From: Branchipolynoe longqiensis
Lineage: Eukaryota; Annelida; Polychaeta; Phyllodocida; Polynoidae
Length of the DNA: 64,000 bases
Assembly (NCBI GenBank): GCA_030323885.1
Contig: CM059187.1
Span: 139,162,415-139,226,414, forward strand
Direction: 5' to 3'
A model generated the notes under the pieces. It was not told where the DNA came from. It was given only the letters and a program-made list of their open reading frames with translations, and made no database searches. Each line of letters begins with the position of its first letter. Position 1 is the stretch's first letter. The translations under genes were made by a program, and so were the position numbers. Of this stretch, positions 12,101 through 21,671 are shown piece after piece.

Positions 12101-15100
12101 ATATGGGTCTTTTCATGGTAAATGGAGCCAATGTGTGACATGAGGGTTACAAATATGTATTTACCTTTTTTTCTTTTTTTTTGGCTGAGTAGCCAACTCT
12201 TGTCCATGGGTATAGTAGGAGCATAAAGGAAAAGATAGTTTTGGGTTGCCATTTTGTCAGAATAGCAAGAACTAATTAAGTAGCCATCTCCAAGTTTGGA
12301 TGTACCATATCATTTATTAATAACAAGAATGTTAAAAACTTAAATTATTGTATGAAATGATAATTTTTTTCTGTTGTGACCCCGCTAAATACAAAAACAC
12401 CATATAAAGAAATCTGTACAGAAAAATTATATTCTTCCAAATTTTGAGTTGTGGACAATGAAAGGGGACACCAACAAAATATGGCACTTCAACTTCAATA
12501 TTTTGTTAAAAACGAGTGTCCTTTTATTATTTCATTGAATAAAAAGTAATAGTCTTTATAAAATAAAAGCCTGGTGGGCTGTTGAAAAGTCCTCATTCTC
12601 CATGTCACATATTCATGCTCCTTAGGACACCATATTTTTGGAAGAAACATGTTGGCTTTTTTTTTGGTACTATGCTACCTTAGGCCCTCATTTTATCCTA
12701 TCTATCTCTCCAAAGTGTAAGAATACCAGTACTATAAAGTAAATAACTCCTCTATTATTTTAGTAATTGTTATTGACCATTACATTCACAGAAATACATT
12801 GGCTCCATTTACCATGAAAAGTCCCATATGTAAACTTGTTTGTTTGTGTTACTACGCCTTTCAAATTGAGTCCTCCTTCGGTAATAACCTTATATCGTCT
12901 GTTGCAGTTATGTAGCCAAAACGCTGCTTGGCACAGGAAGCCATGAAACCTTCACGAAGGCCACTGATAATATCAAACGTAAGAATTAGTCCCTGCATGC
13001 ACTTCATTGGGGAATGTTTTAGCAACATAGTCTAGTTTTATTTTCAAGTCATAACATGTTCAAACTCAGCAGATTCAAACTCATTACTGCACCTGACAAA
13101 ACTGAAAAACTCATTACTGCACATGACAAAACTGAATAGAGCATCCTCTCCACATGTATCACTGATAGTGGAGTCTCCGACTTGGCCTGAGCATACAGCT
13201 CAAACACTCTACTCTAATCTAATAGGCAAGGTGATAAGATTGTGGTTGGAGAGTAGTGTATGTTCAAAATTTGTACTTGTAGAATGGAAAACCTCATTGG
13301 GTGCGCAACTACTAAGTACAGGATTAATTTACTATTGATAGCTTCTGCACTTTTGTATGGGTATGTACCTCAGGTTTAGAGTCATAAAAGACTTAAGAGA
13401 AGATGAGCACCTACATGCCATTAGTATGCTGTCATTATCGTGTAGAATGTTTGTTATAAGTATGCTCTGAATATGGAGATTTCCATTTAAATTTAACTTA
13501 AAAAAACCATTATGCACCGATATTTAGAACTAAAGATTAAAAGAAATCCTTTGTCAAATTTTACTGGAGGGTGAGATGTGAAATGCTTCTATGGTAGCCA
13601 AACACATAAGACATTTTGGTATAGATGATCTCAGTGATGACAAAGGTATAGGCTAGACTATTGTGAATTGCATGCTCAGAGTAATACCCTAATTAGAAAA
13701 TGCTGTTTCACATCTGAGGTTAAAACTAACATGTTCAGGACTGTCACGCAATATTGCAGGACTGGGCTAACAGTGGCTTACAATGATCCTATGAGAATAC
13801 TTAGAATACTTAGATTTAGAAGTGCTTGTCAGATGTTTTCACAGCTTTATGTTTGTATGTCTCAAGTAATTTCTAGAAACTTATTCTGAAAGTTTTATTG
13901 GTGAACGGGGCAAGTCAAAAGGGCATACCACTACTTGTTTATCTACTCCTACCAAGGCAAGGGTGACTATAGATATATTAAAAATTGGGCTCACTGAGTC
14001 AAATATATTAATCATAGTTCAGATGTATTTAAATGTATGGGCCACATTACAATTAGGACGCCTCTCTTGTCACGGTACCGTTGACATAGATCGGCAGTCT
14101 GACGTCAGGGTATCGTTCTTTTAGACCGATAGTCTACAGTCAATGACTACCCAAAATATCTAAGCCGAAGCCTAAGCCTAACCCTGAGCGGAACCGTGAT
14201 TGTAGAATAATCTACTGTCGTCACGGTATTGTGACTAGAAAGAATATGACGCTAGGGACACAGTACCATGACAATATTCACTCCATTACAATTGTCCTTC
14301 AATGTATGTGCTAATATTCTCCATTATATATGTATTTATCTTTGATAATTTACATGGACCTCTGCTTGTTTGTCTACAAGGGATGTGGGTTAAAATAAAG
14401 AATTGAACTGAGTATCATTTGGCATCCATAGGTATCCGGTTTATGGTGAAGAACCAAGACCCGCTGGACCGTGAAGAAGTGCGCGCCCTGGAGGTGAAGC
14501 TCACCAAGTGTCGAAACCCGGATAATGACCCAGACTCTGATGTGTACGCAAAATTAAAGTACCCCTTTACTGCTATGGATGTTCTTAGCTTTACACGATA
14601 AAACTATTCAGGGTCCGTATGAAGCCTGTAAGTCTTGAACTTAACCTCTTCTGGATAATTAGTCTTGAAAAGCCTTGAATTCCATTAAACTGTCCCCACT
14701 GATCTAAATTAATCCGAAATGGCCATTCAGCATAAGATAGTCCGACATACCTACACAATAAAAGACCGGGCGCAGTGGCCGAATCGGTAGAGCATGGGCC
14801 TCACGTGCGAAAGATCGGGAGTTTGCGAGTTCTTGGTTCCCGGTCGAGTCAAAAGTAATGACTTAAAAATTGATACTTGTTGCTTCCTAGCCTGGTGCTC
14901 GGCATTATTAGGATATGGCAAGGACTGGTTAGCTCGCTGTCAGGATAATGTGACTGAGTGGAATATCGGGGCATGGTTCCAGTGGCCTGATTTCCCAGTG
15001 GGGCAGCACTATAAAATCACCATGAGTGCATACTGTCGCAAGTCGGTACCTGTCCTGATATGACCTTAGATGTTGCTAGGATGTAAAACAACAAACAAAC

Positions 15101-16412
15101 ACAATAAAAGCCAATACTCATCTGAATTCCTATCAAAAACAGCCTCGAAAATCCTTTAAATGGCCTTAAATTCCATATCTTCACACATGTACGGACCCTG
15201 ACTATGTCAACAAGCATTTGGCATGGCAATAGCACAGAAGAGTGAGCTGGAAAACAAATAATTTAATAGTTTCATGATGGTTCTAATGTGCTTTCAATGT
15301 TTAGCAATTTTTAACTGTTCAGTTTATTCACACCACAGAATAATCATGCAAAATAATTACTTAATTTGTTGTGTGTTTTAGATATAAAGAAAACCTTAAA
15401 AATCTATGGGACGAAGAAGGTGACCGGAGACTTGCTAAAAATCAACGGATTGCAGAAGTGAGTGGCAACTATTATATGTGACTTTTTCAATAAAGTAATG
15501 ATATGTGTGAATGAAAAAGGCTCTAACATAGAAACGTAATGCAGGTAGTTACTATCAACTAACATAGTACATTCATATAAAAAATTGTCATCATATGAAA
15601 ATTGTATTTATGTAAATGTAGGTTGTATCAGTTTCATAAATCAATAGGGTTTTCGCTGTGTGGCCTCAAAGTGAAACACCGAGTAACAGAAAAAGCGGGT
15701 GAGCAGGCCGGCTTTGTCGTTATAGTAAATAGGTATATGTTCGTAGAGGTCAACCCTATTTTATTTTCAATACAAACTGGACCTGCCATAGACTGACTGA
15801 TTCTGTATTCAGCAACCAAATTTCCCCGCTCCATTAGCTCACAACACAGAAAACATAAATGGTCGCAAATTGGCAATATACTTCACAGCCACCCCATCAC
15901 ACCTTATCATTCATTCCTGTCTTTATTTTACTGATAATTTTTTTTTTTTAATTTACTCACGACTATGATCTAGTAAATAACATTTTGACTGTAGAATGAA
16001 TACAGCATAGAGGACTATATATATACACTATCTATGATTTTTAATTCATTTTCGACATTTTAAACAATTAAATTGTGAGCTTTTATATTGTTTGTCATTT
16101 GACATACATTTGATTGGTTGTAATCTTTTACATTTTGTGTAAAAGCAAAGGTTAAATAATAATGCGACAAAATAAAGTATATACACTTTTTGCTGTGAAT
16201 ATGGCTTCTGCTGCAAACACCAACAATCAAATCAAAGTCAATATTTCTTAAAGTGTACACTTCCAAGCCTGTATTTATTTACATGTAACATTGAATAAAT
16301 ACATAAAAGGAGCTGGCTTTAATGTCAGTATATATATATATATGTGTCGCCTTATTTATCAGTTCTACTTCCTCAGGAGGACCGTCGACGAAAACTGGAG
16401 ATGTTATCCTGA
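1..16412 (+). CDS. CCNH: Cyclin H, C-terminal two thirds (gene starts before the window)
   Basis: Cyclin H is the regulatory partner of CDK7 and MAT1 in the CDK-activating kinase and in TFIIH, and acts in the nucleus. Seven coding exons are visible: 1-153, 9420-9527, 11246-11301, 12908-12978, 14432-14543, 15382-15457 and 16377-16412. All junctions are GT-AG and the phases fit throughout, giving 203 residues up to TGA at 16410-16412. The first exon reads SQFVGNL, then ELLLMQQLRYHLTVYN and YRPLEGQLIDIK, the hallmark end of the first cyclin fold in cyclin H. The second exon (CPDIEEPERLRRGAEEFID, then FSPAQ) and third (SVAALLSS) match the second cyclin fold. The tail is a charged helix ending RRRKLEMLS, shorter and less acidic than the vertebrate tail. 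The 9.3-kb intron after the first visible exon is unusually rich in mobile DNA. Confidence 0.93.
185..540 (-). mobile_element. TA-target MITE (GATAAAG..TTCACCC family), truncated copy
   Basis: Begins TAGATAAAAGATTCACCCC with the family's hairpin terminus (TTCACCCCTAC then GTAGGGGTGAA). It then shows the internal sequence seen in the copies at 22660-23026 and 19765-20165. The far terminus is missing. Confidence 0.75.
760..1615 (+). repeat. About five tandem copies of a ~170-bp repeat
   Basis: Units repeat the order: tgatcctgatcaaac, accaaatcacc, gcttatcaaaactgat, aattagatcac, gtttccatggcaac. The last motif occurs near 887, 1070, 1230, 1412, 1430 and 1592. The unit is AT-rich with no coding potential seen. 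Confidence 0.85.
1789..2046 (+). repeat. Direct tandem duplication, 129-bp unit
   Basis: Two near-identical 129-bp units start at CCAAGGTCGATCCG (1789 and 1918). The unit spans the 3' end and last codons of the - strand ORF that ends at 1997, so that ORF's tail is duplicated. Confidence 0.9.
1997..4533 (-). pseudogene. Multi-copy-type protein gene of unknown function, frameshifted
   Basis: I do not recognise a named family. Three - strand reading frames follow each other. The first, 4533-3871, starts MSLKLSVNIQFQMMAAELVE and is followed by a lysine-rich helix and coiled coil. The second, 3819-3625, is more coiled coil. The third, ending at 1997, is 525 residues and open upstream of its nominal start. 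In that upstream part EKRYTC and EKLLAADK continue the frame, so the breaks near 3870 and 3655 look like frameshifts inside one gene, although a short intron is possible. The long C-terminal part has a globular domain (RWVGSRFHIYFLNAGVILYY), a basic coiled coil, and a Tudor-like end (GITFWKGRICG then FKIQYDKDGDFYLTPAE). Proteins of this general look are often multi-copy in invertebrate genomes, which fits a mobile or amplified origin. It lies antisense inside the CCNH intron. Confidence 0.6.
4645..5680 (+). repeat. CAACCAAAC-rich satellite built inside a TGTCACAC-type element
   Basis: Four copies of a block starting GTTGATYTAACGACTAAYGT (4891, 5101, 5336, 5558; spacing 210, 235 and 222 bp) are separated by variable CAACCAAAC microsatellite. 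The flank at 4648-4700 (acaacgtgaaaattaa.. and ggcgtaatatgcaaa) and the GTTGAT block both match the interior of the element at 25872-26725. This looks like one such element whose interior was expanded. Open frames here are low-complexity artefacts. Confidence 0.75.
6046..6100 (+). mobile_element. Solo end of the GATAAAG/TTCACCC MITE
   Basis: tttttcacccctactgcaag followed by tatggggtgtatcttttata matches one hairpin terminus of the family at 19765-20165. No partner end is seen. Confidence 0.5.
6206..7868 (+). mobile_element. GC-rich LTR-like element with internal minisatellite
   Basis: Starts with cgccctccagccctcctctg, the transcribed leader found downstream of the TATA motif in the inverted arm at 7869-8113. 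It carries a 141-bp minisatellite, then duplicated 3' blocks, each with ttgccagaggcg and a poly(A)-type AATAAA (near 7509 and 7814). It ends ttttcgcgcatc, as does the copy at 48826-49345. The 30-bp block cgggcccccgcctcgggcgc.. occurs at 7311 and again at 7546, indicating internal recombination. No RT, integrase or gag is visible, so this would be a non-autonomous element. Confidence 0.6.
6520..7225 (+). repeat. 141-bp minisatellite, five units
   Basis: The landmark gatcgaaacg occurs at 6556, 6697, 6838, 6979 and 7120, exactly 141 bp apart, with few substitutions. Because 141 is a multiple of three and the unit lacks stops in several frames, long Pro/Thr- or Gly/Val-rich ORFs appear on both strands (about 318-327 codons +, 244-321 codons -). 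Nothing favours any one of them as a gene. Confidence 0.92.
7863..8557. mobile_element. Foldback structure: ~245-bp inverted arms, each with a TATA motif
   Basis: The left arm 7863-8113 starts ggtcgtaatgcgagcattgc and contains ccttataaggccgctcgcc. The right arm 8328-8557 is its reverse complement, including ggcggccttataaggg-type sequence and gcaatgctcgcattacgacc. About 215 bp separate the arms. The arms match the 5' part of the element at 48826-49345. Both TATA motifs would direct transcription towards the centre. Confidence 0.85.
8857..8941. mobile_element. Small palindromic MITE-like element
   Basis: Ends ctgcgttcacacatacg and cgtgtgaacggggc are imperfect inverted copies around an AAACGGTTTA-type core of about 85 bp. 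No coding content. Confidence 0.6.
9088..9334 (+). mobile_element. CAGGGTCC-type MITE copy
   Basis: Shares gtcttgaactt, attagtcttgaa-like, ccttgaattccattaaactg and tcttcacatgtgtatgg with the copy at 14609-15199. Its ends are more decayed. Confidence 0.65.
9420..9527 (+). CDS. CCNH: CCNH exon: start of second cyclin fold
   Basis: 36 codons between acceptor cactag and donor gtaagg, phase 0 on both sides. Reads TRCPDIEEPERL and ends FSPAQ, equivalent to the vertebrate YTPSQ segment. Confidence 0.92.
9840..10445 (+). mobile_element. LINE 3' end fragment (I-like, after the RNase H region)
   Basis: An ORF at 9933-10175 reads RCHIGHSWLTHIFLLKGDPP, then ECIGCQPPLTLKHTVLNCAD and FYTANSMHDLF. This is the C-terminal zinc-knuckle-like block that follows RNase H in many invertebrate I-type LINEs. 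Downstream is a typical 3' UTR (gaatatggcatggcctatgc) and a CAATCAATCAAT tail. Only the last part of the element remains. Confidence 0.75.
10455..11064 (+). mobile_element. GGGTCTTTTCATGG-family element, right part only
   Basis: About 600 bp align block by block with 53640-54250 (for example gggaatatgctattctg, ggccccatttaccatgaaa). The left terminus is missing. Confidence 0.75.
11246..11301 (+). CDS. CCNH: CCNH exon: SVAALLSS helix
   Basis: 56 nt, phase 0 in and 2 out. Reads ISVAALLSSGSKVNISLD, the helix equivalent to IALTAILSSAS in vertebrates. Acceptor tttgtag, donor gtaagg. Confidence 0.88.
11413..11759. mobile_element. TTAA-target MITE copy 1
   Basis: Terminal inverted repeats AGCTGCATAGTCCGATG and its inverse, flanked by TTAA at 11409-11412 and 11760-11763. 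No coding content. Confidence 0.88.
12105..12825. mobile_element. Complete GGGTCTTTTCATGG-family DNA transposon, non-autonomous
   Basis: Terminal inverted repeats begin GGGWCTTTTCATGGTAAATG on both strands and are about 28 bp long. A 4-bp direct repeat ATAT flanks it (12101-12104 and 12826-12829). 721 bp, no transposase ORF. Confidence 0.85.
12908..12978 (+). CDS. CCNH: CCNH exon: late cyclin-fold helices
   Basis: 71 nt, phase 2 in and 1 out. Reads YVAKTLLGTGSHETFTKATD. Acceptor gttgcag, donor gtaaga. Frame continuity with both neighbours supports it. Confidence 0.85.
13000..14400. other. CCNH intron sequence without recognised content
   Basis: AT-rich. The short ORFs have no recognisable similarity or splice context. 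Nothing else seen. Confidence 0.5.
14432..14543 (+). CDS. CCNH: CCNH exon: C-terminal charged helix, part 1
   Basis: 112 nt, phase 1 in and 2 out. Reads MVKNQDPLDREEVRALEVKL then TKCRNP, equivalent to the vertebrate [20 protein letters not shown] segment. I chose donor gtacgc at 14544 because it keeps the frame into the next exon. Confidence 0.85.
14609..15199. mobile_element. CAGGGTCCGTA-type MITE split by a SINE
   Basis: Left end CAGGGTCCGTATGAAGCC and right end ATGTACGGACCCTG form terminal inverted repeats. The body matches 9088-9334. A SINE (14765-15098) is inserted in the middle. Confidence 0.8.
14765..15098 (+). mobile_element. SINE-A, full length
   Basis: tRNA-derived head (A box TGGCCGAATCGGTAGAG, degenerate B box) followed by a ~250-bp body with the landmarks gatacttgttgcttcctagc, aggataatgtgactgagtgg, gcactataaa and gatatgaccttagatgttgc. 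A 12-bp target duplication, ACACAATAAAAG, flanks it (14753-14764 and 15099-15110). Confidence 0.93.
15382..15457 (+). CDS. CCNH: CCNH exon: C-terminal charged helix, part 2
   Basis: 76 nt, phase 2 in and 0 out. Reads YKENLKNLWDEEGDRRLAKN then QRIAE, between acceptor gttttag and donor gtgagt. Confidence 0.82.
16377..16412 (+). CDS. CCNH: CCNH last coding exon and stop
   Basis: After acceptor ttcctcag the frame gives EDRRRKLEMLS then TGA. A possible poly(A) signal, AATAAA, lies on the + strand near 17722. The 3' UTR may therefore overlap the end of the convergent - strand gene at 17546-21381. Confidence 0.8.
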   Translation, partial: EDRRRKLEMLS

Positions 16413-17125
16413 TGATACACCATGAGCTAAATATCCAGTGCCAAGTCGCCTGTTACTGGGCTACCACGGACTATGTACATAACTAAAGTAAAGATGAACC
16501 TCGATCCAAAGGACAACGATGCAACAGATTCCGGATCCAATCCGCTAGAGTGAATATCTGGTCCGAATGTTTAAAACTCCCAGGTGAAGCGAACCGAGAC
16601 CGCTACTTGAGTAAGCGGTTACATCCTAGCAACATCTAAGGTCATATTAGGACGGGTACCGACTTGTGATGTTGTTTATGTGTTTGGTCCCCTGTTTTCC
16701 ACATTATCACTATGGCACCTATAGATAAAGCAATTTCGTCACTGCAACGGACAAACGGACAAACGGACAACTGCTCCCCCCCTATTAGTCCGTTGGATCG
16801 AGGTTCATCTGTACCAACAAGGTGCAGCAACACTAACTGTTGGTTTTGTCATTCAGACTGGTGACGACAGTGTCTTGTAGGCGATGATACCAACTAACAT
16901 AAATTGCATGCCTAATTAGAGCTATGAATTAAGATTTTAAAATGGTATGGCTTACAGCCTGTTTAACTGCGCCTCACTGGGCCGTGGGCACCTATCTATC
17001 CATGGGTGATATTCACTTCAACAGGGATATTTATTGGTGAGGATTGAGGCTTTAGATTGATTGTGTCTGATGAATTCTCGTAATTCATAGCATCAACCTC
17101 CCATGTGGGTTTATGGTGCCCTAGT

Positions 17126-17362
17126 CAGGGTAGGACAATAAGGACTGCACTAGTTGCCCAGCCCAGCCCACCTAGTTTACTCGGTCGGGCAGGTGAAGTT
17201 CTTGGTGACCTGACTGAACAGTAGCAGATCTACAGTAGCAGATTTCAGTTTCAATTGACTGACTTAGGCTTGGGCAAGTAGATTTGCCACTCAGGCAAGT
17301 AGAAAATTCAATTACTTGCCCGATTGGGTAAGTGGGGAGAAAAAGTGACTGTCCTACCCTAC
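17126..17362. mobile_element. AGGGTAGGACA-type MITE with 5-bp target duplication
   Basis: Ends CAGGGTAGGACAATAAGGAC and GTGACTGTCCTACCCTAC are inverted repeats. CTAGT occurs on both sides (17121-17125 and 17363-17367). A related, truncated copy is at 30487-30660. Confidence 0.78.
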
Positions 17363-17545
17363 CTAGTGCACCGATGTTTACCCGTCTGAAATCCTTACAT
17401 TCCTAGTGGCTACAGGGAGTTTTACTAGACTGCCAACGTATAGTTCGCCAGACGAACAAGCCTTCTTGGTGGGAGTTGCTGGTCATCAGGGACACTGACC
17501 CCAGCTCCAACTGCTAATCAGTGACTGGTGCCTGGCAGCAAAAGG

Positions 17546-17638
17546 TCAGAGGTCACCCATCTCGGAGACGGCAGCAGGTTGTGACTTCTGGTTCTGTATC
17601 AACTCTTTGATGACTAATGATTTCTCCATCCAGTCAGC
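17546..17638 (-). CDS. Last coding exon of the 78-residue protein
   Basis: 31 codons including stop, after acceptor ttcactgcag. Reads ADWMEKSLVIKELIQNQKSQ and ends SEMGDL. Confidence 0.58.
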   Translation of the reverse strand, partial: ADWMEKSLVIKELIQNQKSQPAAVSEMGDL

Positions 17639-20600
17639 CTGCAGTGAATTAAAAACCAACTCATCAATAATATCAACATGTAAAATCACACTAACAAATT
17701 GTCTTGTGATATATTGGAATGAAATAAAGTTGATGTATTATTGATATTCATATTGGTGTCTTGGCATTTCTCATTTGCGCATTAGTTCAATACAAATAAA
17801 CTAATGTTTTTAATTGTGTATTTTTTCTAGGTTTTATTAATATAATATATGTATATATATATACTTAATTATTTTAACCTGCTTAGTATTGAATTGAATT
17901 AAATTAATATTGGATGTAGTTGTTTTCCTTTAATTAATTTTGCAGGGTTCAAACTAATCCAGAATGTTCCATACATACCATTATTTCGGAGATATTTGAC
18001 ACCGTCTGCTGCTGGCCCTGGAGCCCTTTGAGATTATTGTTTAACCGCATGAGCTCGGTTTGCAGGCCATGTACAGACTGCACAAGCTCTGTAGACAAAA
18101 ACAATTGGCTTACTGAATGTTTTATTACATATATTTATTGAATACAAATAGTTTTTTACAATTGAATGAACGGCTATCAATCGCGGTGTTAGGAGCTATG
18201 TGCAGGTGGGGGGAGATGGATCTGGGGCAAGTGAAATATACTTCATTCTTTGAAACTGGGCACTATAGTGTCACATGGAAACCGAAAGTGAAAACCTTCA
18301 AAATAATAGCAAAAAACCTTCAAACCAATGACAGAATCCATGTTCATATGAAGGTTTACATGTGCATGAAGAGTTGGAAAAAAAATAGAAAGAAGCTATT
18401 TCACTTTTTGATTTTGATCTTATACAAATTGGACTACATTAATATCACTCATGTAATCATGCCTCATGGTGCCGGCTGCCTGATCTCTGAGTGGGTCAGC
18501 ACTATAAAAGTGCCCATGAGTGCAGTCACAAGTCCATACCCGTCCTGATATGGTCACAGATATTGCTAAGACGTAAAACCCAAACAAATCTTTCCCATGG
18601 TAGGTAGGCCTACCAGACTCAATTATAATGCAATTACATGAATTACATTTTTTTAATTATAGTAATTTGCCTAATATACATATGTGTGAATCCCGACACT
18701 GAGAACTTCACCTGTCTGGGATGGCCAAATATAAATATGTATGTGGAGAATGTATTTATCCACTCAAATTATTTCCCCAGCATGTCGAAATTTGTCACCA
18801 GGTTTTCTAATGGGTTGGTTTTCACCCCTGTACTGTAAGTACGCGGTGAACCTTTCATCTAGTTATGTAGGTATGTGATCATACCCGCGATGCGTCGCCG
18901 CCGTGTTGTTCCCGATCGATGTGATCGGGAGTGCGCGAATGGGTCTCGACATGTCTACCAAAATCGCTTCTCATTGGCTAACGGATGGGGATACCGGGGA
19001 ATCCCGATGACGTCATGTATAAGGAAACCTCTCTGTATGTCCTTGTTTTCGAATTTTGCATTTCTGTTGGTTTGTTTGTTCATGACACCATTTCAAACAT
19101 TTGCACTCATTTTCGGATGCTCAAATCGGTTCAAAATCACTTTGGACGTAAATAAAAAATATGTAGACCCAATTATTAATGTTTTTTCTCACATTATACC
19201 AAATATTATCACGATCCTATACGTCAAACGTTGTTAATTTTGAATCGCAAAGTGTCATGGGTGTCATCATGGGCGCGGGGCGCAGGGGGAGGACTATGCG
19301 ACCTCTGATGACCAGGCTACAAACACATCGACATTCATGCACACGCTCAAATTCACTTTGGATGAAAATAAAAAATATGTAGACCCAATTATTAATGTCT
19401 TTTCTCACGTTATACCAAATATTATCACGATCCTATACGTTGAAAGTGGTTAATTTTGAATCGGAAAGTGTTATGGGTGTCATCCATGCACATGCTCAAA
19501 TTCACTTTGGACGTAAATAAAAAATATGTAGACCCAATTATTAATGTTTTTTCTCACGCTATACCAAATTAATTAATAATACAAAATCAGGCGTTGATGC
19601 AACCTTAAAATGTTCCTTTTCTTGCCTATAATCTATTACCAAAATCTTGTAAATATCATTAAATTTAAGGATATTTTGTGGTTGAGCTACTCGTCGAGAT
19701 TAATTAATTAATCAAATAATTAGTTAATTAAATAATTAATAATACAAACTCAGGCTTAGATGTAGATAAAGGATTCACCCGGTACTCACAGTACACGGGT
19801 GAATACCAAACCTATATAAAAACCGTCCAAAAAGCGGGTTAATGAAATGAGAGCCTAATTTCACAATCTAAGAAGCAACATTTATTCTTTGTAGATTTCA
19901 TATTTACCCACTACCTTTGAGTTGAAAAATATAATAAAATAGCTAGTTTAATACGATTTAAAATTTAAATCGACAGCGTTCTATGGCCGCCATCTTGGAT
20001 TTTTGCATTCTCTCCCGTTCCACCAAATCTGTGCCAATATATGTAGCCATTTTATCATGGAACCACAGTTTCTACTTCATGTTCCATACTAAAGCTATTT
20101 TTGCCCGTATTTACACTACGTTGTCGTTCACCTGTGTACTACAAGTACCGGGTGAATCTTTTATCTAGCTTTGATGCAGCCTTAAATTAAAAAGGACTTT
20201 TTCTTTGCTTTAATCTATTACAAAAACCATGTACATATCATGAAAACTACTGAAGTTATGCATTTTTTTCATTCAGTTTGCATTGTTTAGGGTCACACCC
20301 ATTCACTTTGTTTCAGTCTAATTGCAGGACAAAAAAACATGCGATTTTAAATTTGAAAAGAAATCATAACTTCCTTAATACTAGATCAATATGCATGATC
20401 TTGGTGTTATTTAAAAGCATATGTTTGGCTCTTTACAATGTAATGAGTATCATTTCTATACGGTAAATCTTTTGTCACATACCTAAGTTATGTCTTATCA
20501 TAGTCATGAGTATGACATGTATTAGGTATGCGAATAACACAGCACTTTCACGGGACTCGCTTGTCCCACGGTGCTTGCACGGTGCACATTTGACTCATTT

Positions 20601-21381
20601 TACCTCTCTTGCAACCTTTATTTTAGGACTACCAGGAATCCAACCATATGGATGATTTAGTTCACATTTTGCTCCACTGCTACATCCAAAAATATTTGCT
20701 GTCTGATTTATAGAAGTGACAACAAATCTTTATTCAAATTTATGTCTGTTTAAGTCACTGGAATTCTACCTGAAAGGCTGAAGGTAAGTTTTGATAATTT
20801 TGAAATTAGTTTATTTTGTTTCTTTATATACTTCTCTATTAGTCTATGTTAGGGTGTAATTTCAATTTTAATTTGGTGTCAATATGAGGACCGGAACATT
20901 GATTTTGAGGGCGGATAAAAAGGTGTCTGGTAATAATATAATATGTGACAAATAATTTCAAATTCAACAGATTCCAACATAAAATATATCATTGCAAAGG
21001 TATTGGAATGTCCTTTCTAATGATACCTAAATCATGATCCTGTGACAATTATCAAGGAAGTTGTGACACTTTATAAAGAGTTGTTTTCACACATACCTAG
21101 ACTCATGAGTCATGAGATGGGTCACAGAATTCAACTAATTTTCCATTGAAACAATGGACCAAAATTATCCAGTTGGAATCAGTTGACATTGTCATTGAAT
21201 TTTTTTGTCACATACCTACATGTATGATGTAACTTGTAAGTTAGAGGGCGTTGAGGAAAATGATTAGGCCGATATAGGCCTACTGCTGTCAGTTGGTCTC
21301 GTGATATCGGCAGAAAACAACTTGATCAATATTAACAAGCAAATTACCTTGAAGAGTTACAGCTACATCTTCTGCACTCAT
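17546..21381 (-). CDS. 78-residue helical protein, three coding exons, not recognised with confidence
   Basis: Coding exons on the - strand: 21348-21381 (MSAEDVAVTLQ), 17979-18088 (ends SNISEIM) and 17546-17638 (ADWMEKSLVIKELIQNQKSQ to stop TGA). Junctions are GT-AG (gtaatt; ctacag/gtatgt; ctgcag). Phases 1 and 0 match exactly, and the ATG follows an in-frame clean start. The protein is almost entirely helical, with a heptad-like stretch LQTELMRLNNNLKGLQ, and has no signal peptide or membrane segment. It is not similar to any family I can name safely. The leucine spacing followed by ISEIMADW loosely recalls the fungal kinetochore subunit Dad2, but such short helices mislead easily. It converges with CCNH and is divergent from PIF1. 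Confidence 0.6.
17979..18088 (-). CDS. Middle coding exon of the 78-residue protein
   Basis: 110 nt, phase 1 in and 0 out, between tgtctacag and gtatgt. Reads LVQSVHGLQTELMRLNNNLK, then GLQGQQQTVSNISEIM. Confidence 0.62.
18466..18580 (+). mobile_element. SINE-A 3' fragment
   Basis: gggtcagcactataaaag, catgagtgcagtcacaagtc and gatatggtcacagatattgc match the SINE-A tail. The head is missing. Confidence 0.8.
18795..18862 (+). mobile_element. Solo end of the GATAAAG/TTCACCC MITE
   Basis: ttcacccctgtactgtaagt, then gcggtgaacctttcatcta, is one hairpin terminus of the family. Confidence 0.6.
19110..19570 (+). repeat. Three direct copies of a ~120-bp AT-rich block
   Basis: The block starting ttcactttggaygwaaataa, with ccaattattaatg and atcacgatcctatacgt, recurs at about 19138, 19351 and 19499 with unequal spacing. 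Confidence 0.8.
19765..20165 (+). mobile_element. TA-target MITE (GATAAAG..TTCACCC), full copy
   Basis: Both termini are themselves hairpins (TTCACCCGGTACT then AGTACACGGGTGAA). The ends GATAAAGGATTCACC and GGTGAATCTTTTATC are inverted, and TA flanks both sides. 401 bp, non-coding. Other copies: 22660-23026, 31912-32321, and a 64-bp end-to-end remnant at 21608-21671. Confidence 0.88.
20636..20714 (+). other. Exon-like open segment after a good acceptor, unassigned
   Basis: After ttattttag the frame reads DYQESNHMDDLVHILLHCYI then a stop within 30 codons. I cannot connect it to other exons or to a family. It may be chance. Confidence 0.15.
21348..21381 (-). CDS. First coding exon of the 78-residue protein
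   Basis: MSAEDVAVTLQ plus one base before donor gtaatt. The one-base phase is completed by AG of the next exon to give Glu. Confidence 0.5.
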
Positions 21382-21607
21382 ATTTATGGTTTTGCATTTA
21401 CCGCTCAAATATCGAGTAAAAGTTGCAGTTTTCTCTACGCGTTAATTAATTTATATTCTTACGCTAGGCGCCGCCACGTGCGCGCTCAATTACGCTATTT
21501 AGTTAAATTCTGACGTTATTATTACAGATAGACTATTAATTAACGAATAAATTATTTTATGTACACAAAATAAAACATGTGGTAAAGTATTAGATTGCTT
21601 ACAACTA

Positions 21608-21671
21608 GATACAAGATTCACCCCGTACTGCTGCAGTAGGTGTACTACAAGTACCGGGTGAATCTTTTATC
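21608..21671. mobile_element. Two MITE ends joined end to end (deletion remnant)
   Basis: gatacaagattcaccccgta is joined, through a short CTGCAG-containing spacer, to gtaccgggtgaatcttttat. TA flanks the unit. The whole internal part of the 401-bp family is gone. Confidence 0.75.

Noticed and set aside
14160..14200. Telomere-like or origin-like CCTAAGCCTAACCCTGA
   Set aside because: Only two imperfect units, below any useful threshold.
20636..20714. Terminal exon of a further + strand gene
   Set aside because: A single short open segment with an acceptor is weak evidence. No partner exons or family found.
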